Shown here one piece after another: positions 10,302 to 22,084 of a stretch of 64,000 nucleotides of DNA. The notes under the pieces were generated by a model. That model had not been told where the DNA came from. It did no database searches and saw nothing but the letters and a program-made list of their open reading frames with translations. This DNA comes from Malachius bipustulatus (lineage: Eukaryota; Arthropoda; Insecta; Coleoptera; Melyridae), in NCBI GenBank assembly GCA_910589415.1, contig OU342638.1, forward strand, positions 39,033,579-39,097,578, written 5' to 3'. A program made the translations under genes and the position numbers. Each line of letters opens with the position of its first letter. The stretch's first letter is position 1.

Positions 10302-11490
10302 CTGCAACAACAAAACAATAATAAAAAAATAATATCATAATAATAGACCATCCTGTATAGTATAAGTACGTATAATACATAATTAACAAAGAAGGGGGTC
10401 GAAAACGAGACTTCCAATAAGTAAACAGAGCCACGTTATCTGCGATCGTCCCCCGTCCGGGATCCGGGGGCTGGGGGGCGGCCGGGGAGCGGGGGGCGCA
10501 CGTCTGGGCGCGCCACCGCCAGGTGGGCGGGGGTGAGTGCATGACCTTGCGATCGCCATGACGACCAGACAACGCTTTCCCCCACCAGCCGGCGGGAGGC
10601 TCAAGACGAGGCAGGCCTGGGAAAAATGTCAGGCTGACGGGAGCGAGCCGCGCGGTGCCGGTGATCGACAGACGGGGGCGGCGTTGCCGGCGCCCGCGGG
10701 AAATTCCCGGAAGAGGCGGCGGGGGCGGGGGGAGGTCTGTTGGTTGTTTATGTGTGTGTGTCTGCACGGTTAATAATGGACGTTATAAAAAGACGCAGAC
10801 AGTTTCGATGTCTCGGTGGGAATTGGGTCGCGGTGGTCGTTAAGTTCGATTACCTTCACTCGAGCTTAATGAGTTTATCGATGATACGATGATTAGCGTC
10901 TGGAATTCTTCCCCGGTTTAATTTCTCGAGGTTGCCCTGCTGCTTGGTTACAGGTTTTAGCACCGGCACCGGTACAGCTGGCTTATATTTTAGGGCGCAT
11001 TAATTATTGCCCTACTCGAGATTACTTCCACTTCCACAGCCCTCTAGATCTTGTAATTTGTAATTTAGATAACTCTGTCTGCACCGTTTCTGGAACTTAT
11101 CTGGGAACGTGATTTGTTCCCGCGTAAGCAACAAGCGTCCATAAAAGATCACTTTTCGTACTATACTTAATACCTACTGAAATTTTTTTTTGAACTAGTA
11201 AAAGTAAAAATCAAAGGCCAGATTGGTAACTAAAGAAAAAAATTAAAAAAAGCGAGTCGGGAATCCCGGCGCCGGAGACTTGACCGCGGTCCCATCAAAA
11301 ATGGAAATTTGTTGCGCGTCTCGATTTTCCAGTTTCTTAATTAGTTCCGAAGGTGATTTTGCCATTCCAATAATAATTAGAAACATGTGCGGATCCCGTG
11401 CTCGTTTTTTCTTCTTTTTTTTTAATAGAATCTATGGCGTCGTAAGATTATATTCCGGGAGCAACGACTCTTCTGCAATTTGTATTTTTC
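10302..11490. other. Intron 2, acceptor-side segment with GC-rich block
   Basis: A G+C-rich island at about 10440-10740 (CCCCCGGATCC-like and GGCGGGGGCGGGG-like runs) within AT-rich intron. Overlapping open frames on both strands follow the GC bias. It could be an intronic regulatory element; nothing specific is recognised. Confidence 0.3.
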
Positions 11491-11499
11491 CGACCTAGC

Positions 11500-14400
11500 C
11501 TAAATTTTGACGAAAAAAATTGTAAACAGATTTTCCTAAAAAATCGTTTCAAAGTCAACTCGACCCTGAGAAAACTAGTTTTCTATCATAAACGGAAATT
11601 TCATTAAAATCGGACCGCGAATAACGATTTCACGCGGTTTAATAAAATTATTGCGATCCGTAAAAGTTCACTTTTCGTATTGCTTTTGATATTATGTAAC
11701 GATTTTGATGAAAATTTTTTCTTGATAAGAATCAAGCATCCGATTTCCATTAATGGCAAAAATTCCCACCTGAAGCCTACAATTTTCAAAATAAAGGCTC
11801 TAATTTCGGCCCTGTTAATTTTACTCTATCCTCGCTTCATGAAAATGAAAGAGTAGCTCGAGAAATTGTCACAAACCAAATTTGATCACAATCGGACCAC
11901 GAATAACGTTTCTACGAGGTTTAATAAAATTATAGCCGTCCGTGAAAGTTCACTTTTCGAACCGCTTTTGACCTTATGAAGCGATTGCCATGAAAATTCA
12001 TTCTGAGTATGAATCGAGCATCAGGTTTTTATTAATGGCAAAAAAACCCACCTGAAGCGTATCATTTTCAAGATACAGTCTCTAATTTTGGTCCTGTTAA
12101 TTTTACTCTATCCTCGATTCGAGAAAATGAAAGAGTGGCTCGAGAAATTGTCACAAACCAAATTTCATTAAAATCGAACCGCGATTAACGATTTTACGCG
12201 ATTTAATAAAATTATTGCGATCCGTAAAAGTTCACTTTTCGTACCGCTTTTTACATTATGAAGCGATTGGCTTGAAAATTTATTTCGGGTATGAATCAAG
12301 CATCAGATTTCCATTAATGGCAAAAAATGCCACCTGAAGCGTTCCATTTTCAAGATACGGCCTCTACTTTCGTCCCTGTTAATTTTACTCCATACTCGAT
12401 TCGAGAAAGTGAAAGAGTAGCTCGAGAAATTTCCGCAAACCAAATTTCATTAAAATCGGACTACGAATAACGATTTTACGCGGTTTAATAAAATTATAGC
12501 GGTCCGTGAAAGTTCACTTTTCGTACCGCTTTTGATATTATGAAGCGATTGCCATAAAAATTTATTCCGGGTATGAATCGAGTATCACATTTCCATTATT
12601 GACAAAAAATCCCACCCGAAGCCTCAAATTTTCAAGATAAAGGCTCTAATTTCGACCCTGTTAATTTGACTTTATCCTTGATTGGAGACAATGAAAGAGT
12701 AGCTCGAGAAAGTGCCACAAACCAAATTTCTTTAAAATCGGACCGCGAATAACGATTTTACGCGGTTTAATAAAACTATTGCAATCCGTAAAAGTTCACT
12801 TTTCGTACCGCTTTTGATATTATGAAGCGATTGTCATGAAAATTTATTCCGGGTATGAATCGAACATCAGATTTCCATTAATGCATTAATGACAAAAAAT
12901 CCCACCCGAAGCGTTCCATTTTCAGGATACGGTCTCTATTTTCGTCCCCGTTCACTTTACTCTATCCTTGACTCGAGAAAGTGAAAGAGTAGTTCGAAAA
13001 ATTGTCACAAACCAAATTTCATTAAAATCGGACCACAAATAACCATTTCACGCGATTCAATAAAATTATTGCGGTCCGTAAAATTTCACTTTTCGTATCG
13101 CTTTTGACATTATGAAGCGATTGCCATGAAAATTTATTCCGGGTATGAATCGAGTATCACATTTCCATTAATGACAAAAAATCCCACCCGAAGCCTCAAA
13201 TTTTCAAGATAAAGGCTCTAATTTCGACCCTGTTAATTGGACTTTATCCTTGATTGGAGATAATGAAAGAGTAGCTCGAGAAAGTGCCACAAACCAAATT
13301 TCTTTAAAATCGGACCGCGAATAACGATTTTACGCGGTTTAATAAAATTATTGCGATCCGTAAAAGTTCACTTTTCGTACCGCTTTTGACATTATGAAGC
13401 GATTGCCATGAAAATTTATTCCGGGTATGAATCGAGCATCAGATTTCCATTTATAGCCAAAAACCCAACCTGAAGCGTACCATTTTCAAGATGCGGCCTC
13501 TACTTTCGGCCCTGTTAATTTTACTCTATCCTTGACTCGAGAAAGTTAAAGAGTTGCTCGAGAAAATGTCACAAACCAAATTTAATTAAAATCGGACCAC
13601 GAATAAGGATTTCACGCGGTTTAATAAATTATTGCGGTCCGTGAAAGTTCACTTTTCGTACCGCTTTTGATATCATGAAGCCATTTGCCTGAAAATTTAT
13701 TTTCGACAAGAATCAAGAATCAGATTTCCATTATTGGTAAAAAAAAAACAACCTGAAGCGTACTATTTTCAAGATAACGGCCTCTACTTTCGGCCCTGTT
13801 AATTTTACTCTATCCTTGCCTCGAGAAAGTGAAAGAGTAGCTCGAGAAAATGTCACAAACCAAATTTGGTCAAAATCGGACCACGAATAACGATATGAGG
13901 CGGTGTAATAAAATTATTGCGGTCCGTGAAAGTACACTTTTCGTACCGCTTTTGACATTATGAAGCGATTGCCATGAAAATTTATTCCGGGTATGAATCG
14001 AGTATCACATTTCCATTAATGACAAAAAATCCCACCCGAAGCCTACCATTTTCAAAATAAAGGCTCTAATTTCGGCCCTGTTAATTTCACTCTAACCTCG
14101 ATTCGAGAAAGTGAAAGAGTAGCTGGAGAAATTGGCACAAACCAAATTTGATCAAAATCGGACTGCGAATAACGATTTCACGCGGTTTAATAAAATTATT
14201 GCGGTCCGTGAAAATTCACTTTTCGTACCGCTTTTGACATTATGAAGCGATTTGCCTAAAAATTTATTCCGGGTATGAATCGAGCATCAGATTTTCATTA
14301 ATAACAAAAAACCCCACCTGAAGCGTTCCATTTTCAGGATATGGCCTCTAATTTCGGCCCTTATCATTTTACTCTATCCTCGATTCGAGAAAATGAAAGA

Positions 14401-14860
14401 GTAGCTCGAGAAATTGTCACAAACCAAACTTCATTAAAATCGGACGGCGAATAACGATTTCACGAGCTTTAATAAAATTATTGCGGTCCGTGAAAGTTCA
14501 CTTTTCGTACCGCTTTTGATATTATGAAGCGATTTGCCTGAAAATTTATTCTAGATAAGAATCGAGGATTAGATTTTTATTAACGTCAAAAATTCCCACC
14601 TAAAGCGTACAATTTTCAAAATATAGCCTTTAATTTCGGCCCTGTTAATTTTACTGTATTCTTGATTGCGAAAAGTAAAAGAGTAGATCGCCAGGATGCT
14701 ATAAACCAAATTTAAACGAAATTGGACCAAATATATCCATTTGAGAGGCTATTTTCGATATTTATGAGTCCGTAAAGTTAACCTTTACGTACAACTTTTG
14801 TAATAATGAAGCGATTTCTATGAAACTTGGTTTTTAAAGTAAATCGATAACGAGGATTTC
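11500..14860 (-). repeat. Satellite superfamily array A, ~282-bp unit, minus orientation
   Basis: The phrase CGGACC(G/A)CGAATAACG recurs near 11611, 11890, 12170, 12452, 12740, 13028, 13313, 13595, 13875, 14158 and 14441, giving a period of about 282 bp and about 11-12 copies. Each unit contains GGTCCGTGAAAGTTCACTTT-TCGTACCGCTTTTGA; its reverse complement is the ACGAAAAGTGAACTTT-CACGGACC core found in arrays at 39.7-49.65 kb. Copies differ by scattered substitutions and small indels. The right end decays after about 14700. Confidence 0.92.
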
Positions 14861-14979
14861 AAAAATTAAGTAGATTTTATTCTGGAAGTTACCGTTTCTG
14901 AGGTATGAGCCTCTTTTATGAGAGTTTTGCCTCTTACCGTATACTTAAACCAGATTTATATTCAGAAACGAAAATAGCA

Positions 14980-15615
14980 CGTCTAAACACATTTAAAACT
15001 AAAAACGGGTCAAAATAGTAGTTGTAGCTGGTCTTTCTAGGTAGCAAATCGAATGTAGCAATTCTATTACAAGTAGCTAAGTTTGGAACCATCTATTTCG
15101 ACTGGAAGCAACTTTATTGGTTGTAAACTAGACTGGTAGCAAGTCTATTGATAGTGTCGTGACAAGTAGCGACTCTAACGGCTGCTACTCGTCTGGTAAC
15201 AAAATAATAGAACAACAACTCGAATATCATCGGCTCTAATGTAGGTAACACTAGCAAGTCGAGTCGTAGCAATTCTAGTAGCAGCAAATAATTTGACTGG
15301 AAGCAACTCTATTGTTGCTTGCTACGAGACTGATTTGACAAATAGCGACTCTAATAACTAAAACTCTACGTTCTAAGTCATAGCGATTCGGCAAGAATAA
15401 ACTCTAAAAATGTCTTAACTCGACATGTCTAGCAACTCTAATGGTAGCAACTCGACAAATAGCTATTTAAGTCACGGCAAATGTTATCAAGCAATTATTA
15501 TACTTATTAATGGTTGTATTTTGATTTGACTATAAGCAACTAAATTAGTTGTAATAATTGGAATGGTAGCATATAGCAACTCTATTGGCAGCACCTTAAT
15601 AGTAGTAGCAACTCT
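14980..15615 (+). repeat. Degenerate GTAGCAACTCTA-type short repeat
   Basis: Words such as GTAGCAATTCTA, TAGCAACTCTAATGGTAGC and AGCAACTCTATTG recur every 15-40 bp without a fixed period. It has the appearance of an old, eroded minisatellite between array A and a solitary 282-bp-family copy. Confidence 0.55.
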
Positions 15616-15619
15616 AATT

Positions 15620-15860
15620 TTGTTTTCTTAGCTCCGATTTTTATGAAAATCGGTTTTAAAGCTAAATCGACCACGAGGATTCCGTTAATGCAGTCCGTTT
15701 CTTTCTACAATTGAGAGTTTCCGAGATTAAGGTGATTTTAATCCTATTTCAATGTGAGGTTTTAAGGTAAATGGTAGAGAGAATCGGGCCGCGGCCAGAT
15801 TACAAATTCAGCAAAGTTGACTTTTCCCGAATCTCGACAGCCCGTCACGAGGATTTCGGG
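15620..15860 (-). repeat. Solitary diverged copy of the 282-bp satellite superfamily
   Basis: TTTTTATGAAAATCGGTTTT, then CTAAATCGACCACGAGGATT, resembles the flank of the 282-bp unit (compare the antisense of 39715-39760). It is followed by AAAGTTGACTTTTCCCG, a degraded core. Confidence 0.45.
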
Positions 15861-18380
15861 AACGTAGAGACAAACAGACGGACGCCCGTATCGACCAATC
15901 CCGCCGCCTCCGGCACCAACCGAACCGTTGTAGTAGGCACACGGCGGCGTTAAATATTAAAAACATGACAAGATCGATTCTGACTGATGACGGGCCGAGA
16001 CCCCGGCAACAGTGCGTTCTTGGATTCCCCACCCACCGCCGGTAACGCGGGGGCCGTCACCCCCGGAACCGGGGGCATCACCCTCGACGACGGCGACGCG
16101 TTGCCAAATCGGCCCGGTAAAAATAGGACCCGTCCCGGGGGAATCACCCACCCCGTCATCGTCATTAAACTCCATTAATAATGGAGCGCTGTTAAATATT
16201 TGCTCATTGTTCGCACTCTGGAGGCTGGAGAAATCGGGATTCATCGGGAATCGGGGAAGGTGATGGTGGGTTGTGGAACCAATTCATGTATGTATGTGTG
16301 TGTGTATTTTATACAGGGTGAGATTGATGGATGGGGTATAAAAAAACTAAAACAAAGGGTAGTTTTCTTTGATAAGTCAGAATTCTGACGTCATCTCGAG
16401 ATATTATGACACAGAAATCGAAGTGACGTTTTCACCATTATCATCATCATCAAGAAACTCGAGAGAATCGATTGAAGGAAAAGTTATTTTTCCAGTTGTC
16501 AGTGCACTCGAGCATGAAAGGACGTTCAGATATAATCACAGGTCACTTGTCTTTTTCCCTCAAACCGAACGGAAAGGTGACTGTTTTTCTTTGCTCGCAG
16601 TAAAAAAAGCAAGCGGCTCTCTGAAGTTTTCATTTCGTATTCGGTTACGTTCCGTGTTTATTGGACGGTGAAATAATATTCCAGAATCCAGAGCGTCGGC
16701 AGGTTCTGTGCTGCTGCTGCCGCTGCTGCAGGATGGCGGGGGCATAAAAAAAATACACAAAGAAAACACGTAAAAAAAATCCTAGACTTTCCGTTGGAGC
16801 TGCCATCGCGAGAAAAAAAACACAGCACATAAGCGGGCGCAAGCGTATGAAAAAAAGCGCCCGTCAAGAGCGTTACGTCCTTCGTTGGACGTGGAAAATC
16901 TCAACTCGGCCGTTCTGGCTCTAGCCTTATACCCCCCCCCCCCTCCACTTTCCGTCACCTGGCAATTTCACAAATGAAAATTCATCAATTTTAAATGTCG
17001 AACTTCGTTTCCATCCCGCGATGGCCGGTGGTTACAATCGGAAAAGTGGAAGAAATTTCGAACGCGCCGTCTCTCCCGAATCGAGCATCCTTGGACGTCG
17101 GGCACACGTCGCGACTCCTCCAACCCCGCGTCCCCATGTATTGATTTCCCGAGCGCCGTCTCTTCCTGACCTGCGGCACGTCGATTTTTATTCAGCAGGA
17201 CGCTATCCCGTCTCGAAACCGTCGGGACCGTTATTTTGGGGACAGGATATTTTGCAATAAACAATAATTGAACGATTGGTCCTTCGAGCCGGATTTAATT
17301 TTTTAACAGTGTCGAAATTTGCGCGGAAATAATAATTTAAAAAATTAATTGGTCGTTAATTGTTTCGTCTCAAAATATTGTCTCAAAATGTCAAAATTAT
17401 ACAAAGACCGCTACTGTCAGAAAAAATAGCTTGACAATTATAGCCCTTTGAGCCGGATTTAATCGTTATAACGATCAATTTTGACTTCACAGCGGCAAAA
17501 TTTGAGAGAAAACAGTGATTTCTGGAAATGTGTAGGCAACAATTATTGGTCCTTCGAGCCGGATAAGTCGTTTGTGTTCAATAGCTCTCGATTATTCCTG
17601 TTTGCTTAAGAGAAGTACTTCTCGCATTGGAATTATGGTAATTACAGTAGCCTAAACGATTTCAATTAGTCAAATATGTGGAAAAGGGTACGTACGACAT
17701 ACAACGACCGTAACTCTTTCCAACGTACTATAAATCCGCGTATCATCCAGCCAGACTATAGGAGAAGACGCGGAAAAAAATCGAGCAAAAAATAAAAACG
17801 TTACCGTCACCTTCAACTCTTTCAGCCCTACCTCGCCCCACGGAAATTCCCATAGAGCCGAAGAAGAAGCAGCAAAAAAAAAGAGCTCGCATATTCAAAT
17901 GCGATGCACATCCATCCATCCACCTTGCCATCACGACGGTCTCGGTGAAGGGTCCCGGGCGAGGATTAGCGCCGGTAATCGCAACCCTTTCCTCTTGTCT
18001 CTCCCGGGCGCGACGGGACGCCGATCTGCATAATCGCTCCATTACCATCTACGGGACACGATGGGACAATACGGGAGCGAACCGCATCGGCCATTCGATT
18101 CCAGTCGAGTGGAAAGTATTGTCTTATAACCAGAAAGGTGCATATGCAGCATCGGCACCGGCACCAGCAAGTCTTGTATGCGTTATTTTATTCTTCTACG
18201 TGGTCCCTCTATTTTATAATAATAGCGATAATAATAGGATACGAAATGTATGGAGATGTGCTGAGCTGAGCTTAGATGAGAGAGGGATGGTTAAAGGGTT
18301 ACCCAGTTTATTGAGATTTAATAGAGTAAATGCGTTTCCTCAGAAAGTACGGTCAGAATATTTTATATTTAGGAAGGGCT
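15860..18380. other. Intron 2 unique segment with GC-rich and simple-sequence patches
   Basis: A GC-rich block at about 15870-16160, a C12 run at 16932-16943 and scattered short open frames on both strands that overlap. Three copies of a CCTTCGAGCCGGAT element (about 17282, 17447 and 17551) lie here. No exon is supported: no open frame here has both consensus splice sites and protein-like composition. Confidence 0.35.
17278..17575 (+). repeat. CTTCGAGCCGGAT repeat, three copies
   Basis: GGTCCTTCGAGCCGGATTTAA at about 17279, a variant at about 17445 and another at about 17549. Between the last two lies AAAATTTGAGAGAAAACAG then GATTTCTGGAAATG. The same two blocks occur in reverse orientation at about 25938-26010, flanking the LINE, and a fragment at about 28207. 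Confidence 0.6.
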
Positions 18381-18384
18381 ATAA

Positions 18385-21235
18385 TTAGTATAGACAGTTT
18401 CTCCGACTGGACAGGTAAAATAAAACTCCTTGTATAAAATCGCATTTTGAACAAAAAATAAAGAATAACTTTTTTCCCGATCAGGTATCGTTTAGGAAAT
18501 ATCTCCAAAAATTTAAAACTAAGGCTGTTGTGGATTTTTTTTTTTTGTAAGTGGACAACCAAAATTTAACGTCATGTATAAAATGGTATTTTAAGCATAA
18601 AAGAGAGAATAATTTTTTTCAAGATCAGGCCTCGTTTAGGAAATATTTCCAAAAAATTAAAACTAAGGCTGTTGTGGAATTTTTTTTTGGTAAGTGGACA
18701 ACCAAAATCGAACGTCAGGTATAAAATCGTATTTTAAGCATAAAAGAAAGGGTGACTTTTTTCAATAACGGGCCTTGTTTAGGAAATATTTGCAAAAAAG
18801 TCAAACTAAAGGCTGTTGCGGAAATATTTGTTTTACAAACTGGATAACCAAAATCGAACATATTTGTATAAAATCGTTTTTGAAGCATAAAAGAGAAAAT
18901 AACTTTTTTCAAAATTCGACCTTGTTTCGGAAATATTTAAAAAAAATGTAAAAGTGAGGCTGCTACGAATTTTTTTTTTTTAGTAACTGGATAGCTAAAA
19001 TCAAACGTCAAATCGTATTTTAAGCATAAAAGAGAGAAAAGCTTTTTTCAAAATCAGGCCTAATTTAGGAAATATTTGTAAAAATGTAAAACCAAGGCTG
19101 TTGTGGAAAAATTTTTTTAGTAACTGGACAGCCAAAATCGACAGTCATGTATAAAATCGCATTTTAAGCATAAAAGAGGGAATAACTTTTTTCATGATCA
19201 CGCCTCGTTTAGGAAATATTTCCAAAAAATTAAAACTAAGGCCGTTGTGGAAATGTTTTTTTTGGTAAGTGGACAACCAAAATCGAACGTCAGGTATAAA
19301 ATCGTATTTTAAGCATAAAAGAAAGGGTGACTTTTTTCAAGAACGGGCCTTGTTTAGGAAATATTTGCAAAAAAGTCAAACTAAAGGCTGTTGCGGAAAT
19401 ATTTGTTTTACAAACTGGACAACCAAAATCGAACATATTTGTATAAAATCGTTTTTGAAGCATAAAAGAGAGAATAACTTTTTTCAAAATTCGACCTTGT
19501 TTCGGAAATATTTAAAAAAAAATGTAAAAGTGAGGCTGCTACGAATTTTTTTTTTTTTAGTAACTGGATAGCTAAAATCAAACGTCAAATCGTATTTTAA
19601 GCATAAAAGAGAGAAAAGCTTTTTTCAAAATCAGGCCTAGTTTAGGAAATATTTGTAAAAATGTAAAACCAAGGCTGTTGTGGAAAAAATTTTTTTAGTA
19701 ACTGGACAGCCAAAATCGAGAGTCATGTATAAAATCGCATTTTAAGCATACAAGAGGGAATAACTTTTTTCAAGATCACGCCTCGTTTAGGAAATATTTC
19801 CAAAAAATTGAAACTAAGGCCGTTGTGGATTTTTTTTTTTTTGGTAAGTGGACAACCAAAATTGAACGTCAGGTATAAAATCGTATTTTAAGCATAAAAG
19901 AAAGGGTGACTTTTTTCAAGAACGGGCCTTGTTTAAGAAATATTTGCAAAAAAGTCAAACTAAAGGCTGTTGCGGAAATATTTGTTTTACAAACTGGATA
20001 ACCAAAATCGAACATATTTGTATAAAATCGTTTTTGAAGCATAAAAGAGAAAATAACTTTTTTCAAAATTCGACCTTGTTTCGGAAATATTTAAAAAAAA
20101 TGTAAAAGTGAGGCTGCTACGAATTTTTTTTTTTAGTAACTGGATAGCTAAAATCAAACGTCAAATCGTATTTTAAGCATAAAAGAGAGAAAAGCTTTTT
20201 TCAAAATCAGGCCTAATTTAGGAAATATTTGTAAAAATGTAAAACCAAGGCTGTTGTGGAAAAATTTTTTTAGTAACTGGACAGCCAAAATCGACAGTCA
20301 TGTATAAAATCGCATTTTAAGCATAAAAGAGGGAATAACTTTTTTCATGATCACGCCTCGTTTAGGAAATATTTCCAAAAAATTAAAACTAAGGCCGTTG
20401 TGGAATTTTTTTTTTTTTTAAGTGGACAACCAAAATCGAACGTTAGGTATAAAATCGTTTTTGAAGCATAAAAGAGAGAATAACTTTTTTCAAAATTCGA
20501 CCTTGTTTCAGAAATATTTAAAAAAAATGTAAAAGTGAGGCTGCTACGAAATTTTTTTTTAGTAACTGGATAGCTAAAATCAAACGTCAAATCGTATTTT
20601 AAGCATAAAAGAGAGAGAAGCTTTTTTCAAAATCAGGCCTAGTTTAGAAAATATTTGTAAAAATGTAAAACCAAGGCTGTTGTGGAAAAAAAAATTTTAG
20701 TAACTGGACAGCCAAAATCGCAAGTCATGTATAAAATCGTATTTTAAGCATAAATGAGAGAATACATTTTTTCCAGATCAGGCCTCGTTTTTGAGATATT
20801 TCAAAAAAATGTAAAAGTATGCTACGAAAAAAAAAATTACAGCAACTGGACAGCTAAAATTGAGCATCGTGTATAAAATGGTATTTTAAGCATAAAAGAA
20901 TCGATACATTCTTTCAAGATCAAGTCTCGTTTAGGAAATATCTCAAAAAATGTGTTTTGGAGATATTTTTTAGTTAGTTTAACATTTTTGGGAATATTTC
21001 CTAAACGAGGCCTCATCTTGAAAAAAGCTATTCTCTCTTTTATGCTTAAAATACGATTTTCTACATGGCGGCCGATTTTGGTTATCCAGCTATTGAAAAA
21101 AATATTTACACAACAGCCTTACTTTTACATATTTTGAAAATATTTCCTATACGAGGCCTGATCTTGAAAAAAGTTACTCTTTCTTTTATGTTTAAAATCC
21201 AATTTTCTATCACAGACACAATTTTGACTGTCCGT
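18385..21235 (+). repeat. Satellite array, ~144-bp unit with ~575-bp higher order and inverted right end
   Basis: Unit words: AATCGTATTTTAAGCATAAAAG, CTTTTTTCAAGATCAGGCC, GTTTAGGAAATATTTCC, AAGGCTGTTGTGGA, a T-run, and GTGGACAACCAAAATCG. A distinctive unit with GAAAGGGTGACTTTTTTCAA recurs at about 18747, 19323 and 19903, so four monomers form a ~575-580-bp higher-order repeat. After about 20950 the array reverses: GGAATATTTCCTAAACGAGG, then CTTTTATGCTTAAAATACG, continuing to about 21215 with two inverted monomers. Confidence 0.9.
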
Positions 21236-21239
21236 CCAT

Positions 21240-22080
21240 CAGTTACCATTTTACCAAAAGCTCTGTTATAAGGCTAGGGCTATAAGATTAGATCCAGATC
21301 CCTTCATCTTCTGATCATCATAATAATAGGATTAATTAAGGGTTGATCGTCGAATTACTAATAATAAAAGTGGTAGCAGCGGTGATGGTGATACGATTCA
21401 TTTCTCGCCCGATCCGTTTAATTAATTATTTCAATATGTAATCGGAAGAGAGAGGTTGGTTCATCGAGTCGAGAATCGAGATCGAGACTTACCATTACGA
21501 CGAGAAGAACGATTTCTTAACCGATTTGTCGCACCGAACCGATTAGTCCATGGTCAGGATTTCCCATAAAACTATTTAATCGAACCGTCCTCACCCCTTG
21601 GCTCCCGATCCCGATTATTAGATAATGAAGAGACGATGACTCGGCCCTTCCGAGGGATGACTCGACGTTTTCGATCGCTCTTATAAAGAGGAGACAAGGC
21701 AACAAAAGCGGACAAGAATTATTATATTATTATTATTATTATTACAGGACAGAGAAATGATTTATATCTACACACCATACATTCATGGGTACATACACGG
21801 CATACGCACTACTGGGCCTGGGTGTAAATTTTTATTAAAATAATGTCAATACACTTCCATTATAATAATAGGCAGGCAGACATAATAAATCTCCGGATCG
21901 GGTTGTTTTTACTACACTGAAAAAGCGCAAGGGTTGCGAAAAAGGTCTCCTTATTGTCTTCTTTTGTTTGTTCATTGTTTGATCTTTTTTTTAATGAATC
22001 GCCGATTCTACTTGATTGGATAAAATCAATGAGAACACGAAGATTGCAAATAATGAAATTTTTGAATATCATCAGCCAGT
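21240..22080. other. Intron 2 unique segment
   Basis: Non-repetitive apart from (TTA)n at about 21720-21743 (ATTATTATTATTATT). Nothing else recognised. Confidence 0.4.
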
Positions 22081-22084
22081 TCCC

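Noticed and set aside
10174..10767. 197-codon minus-strand open frame overlapping exon 3
   Set aside because: It reads exon 3 in a wrong frame and continues into GC-rich intron; the spliced frame fits both neighbours.
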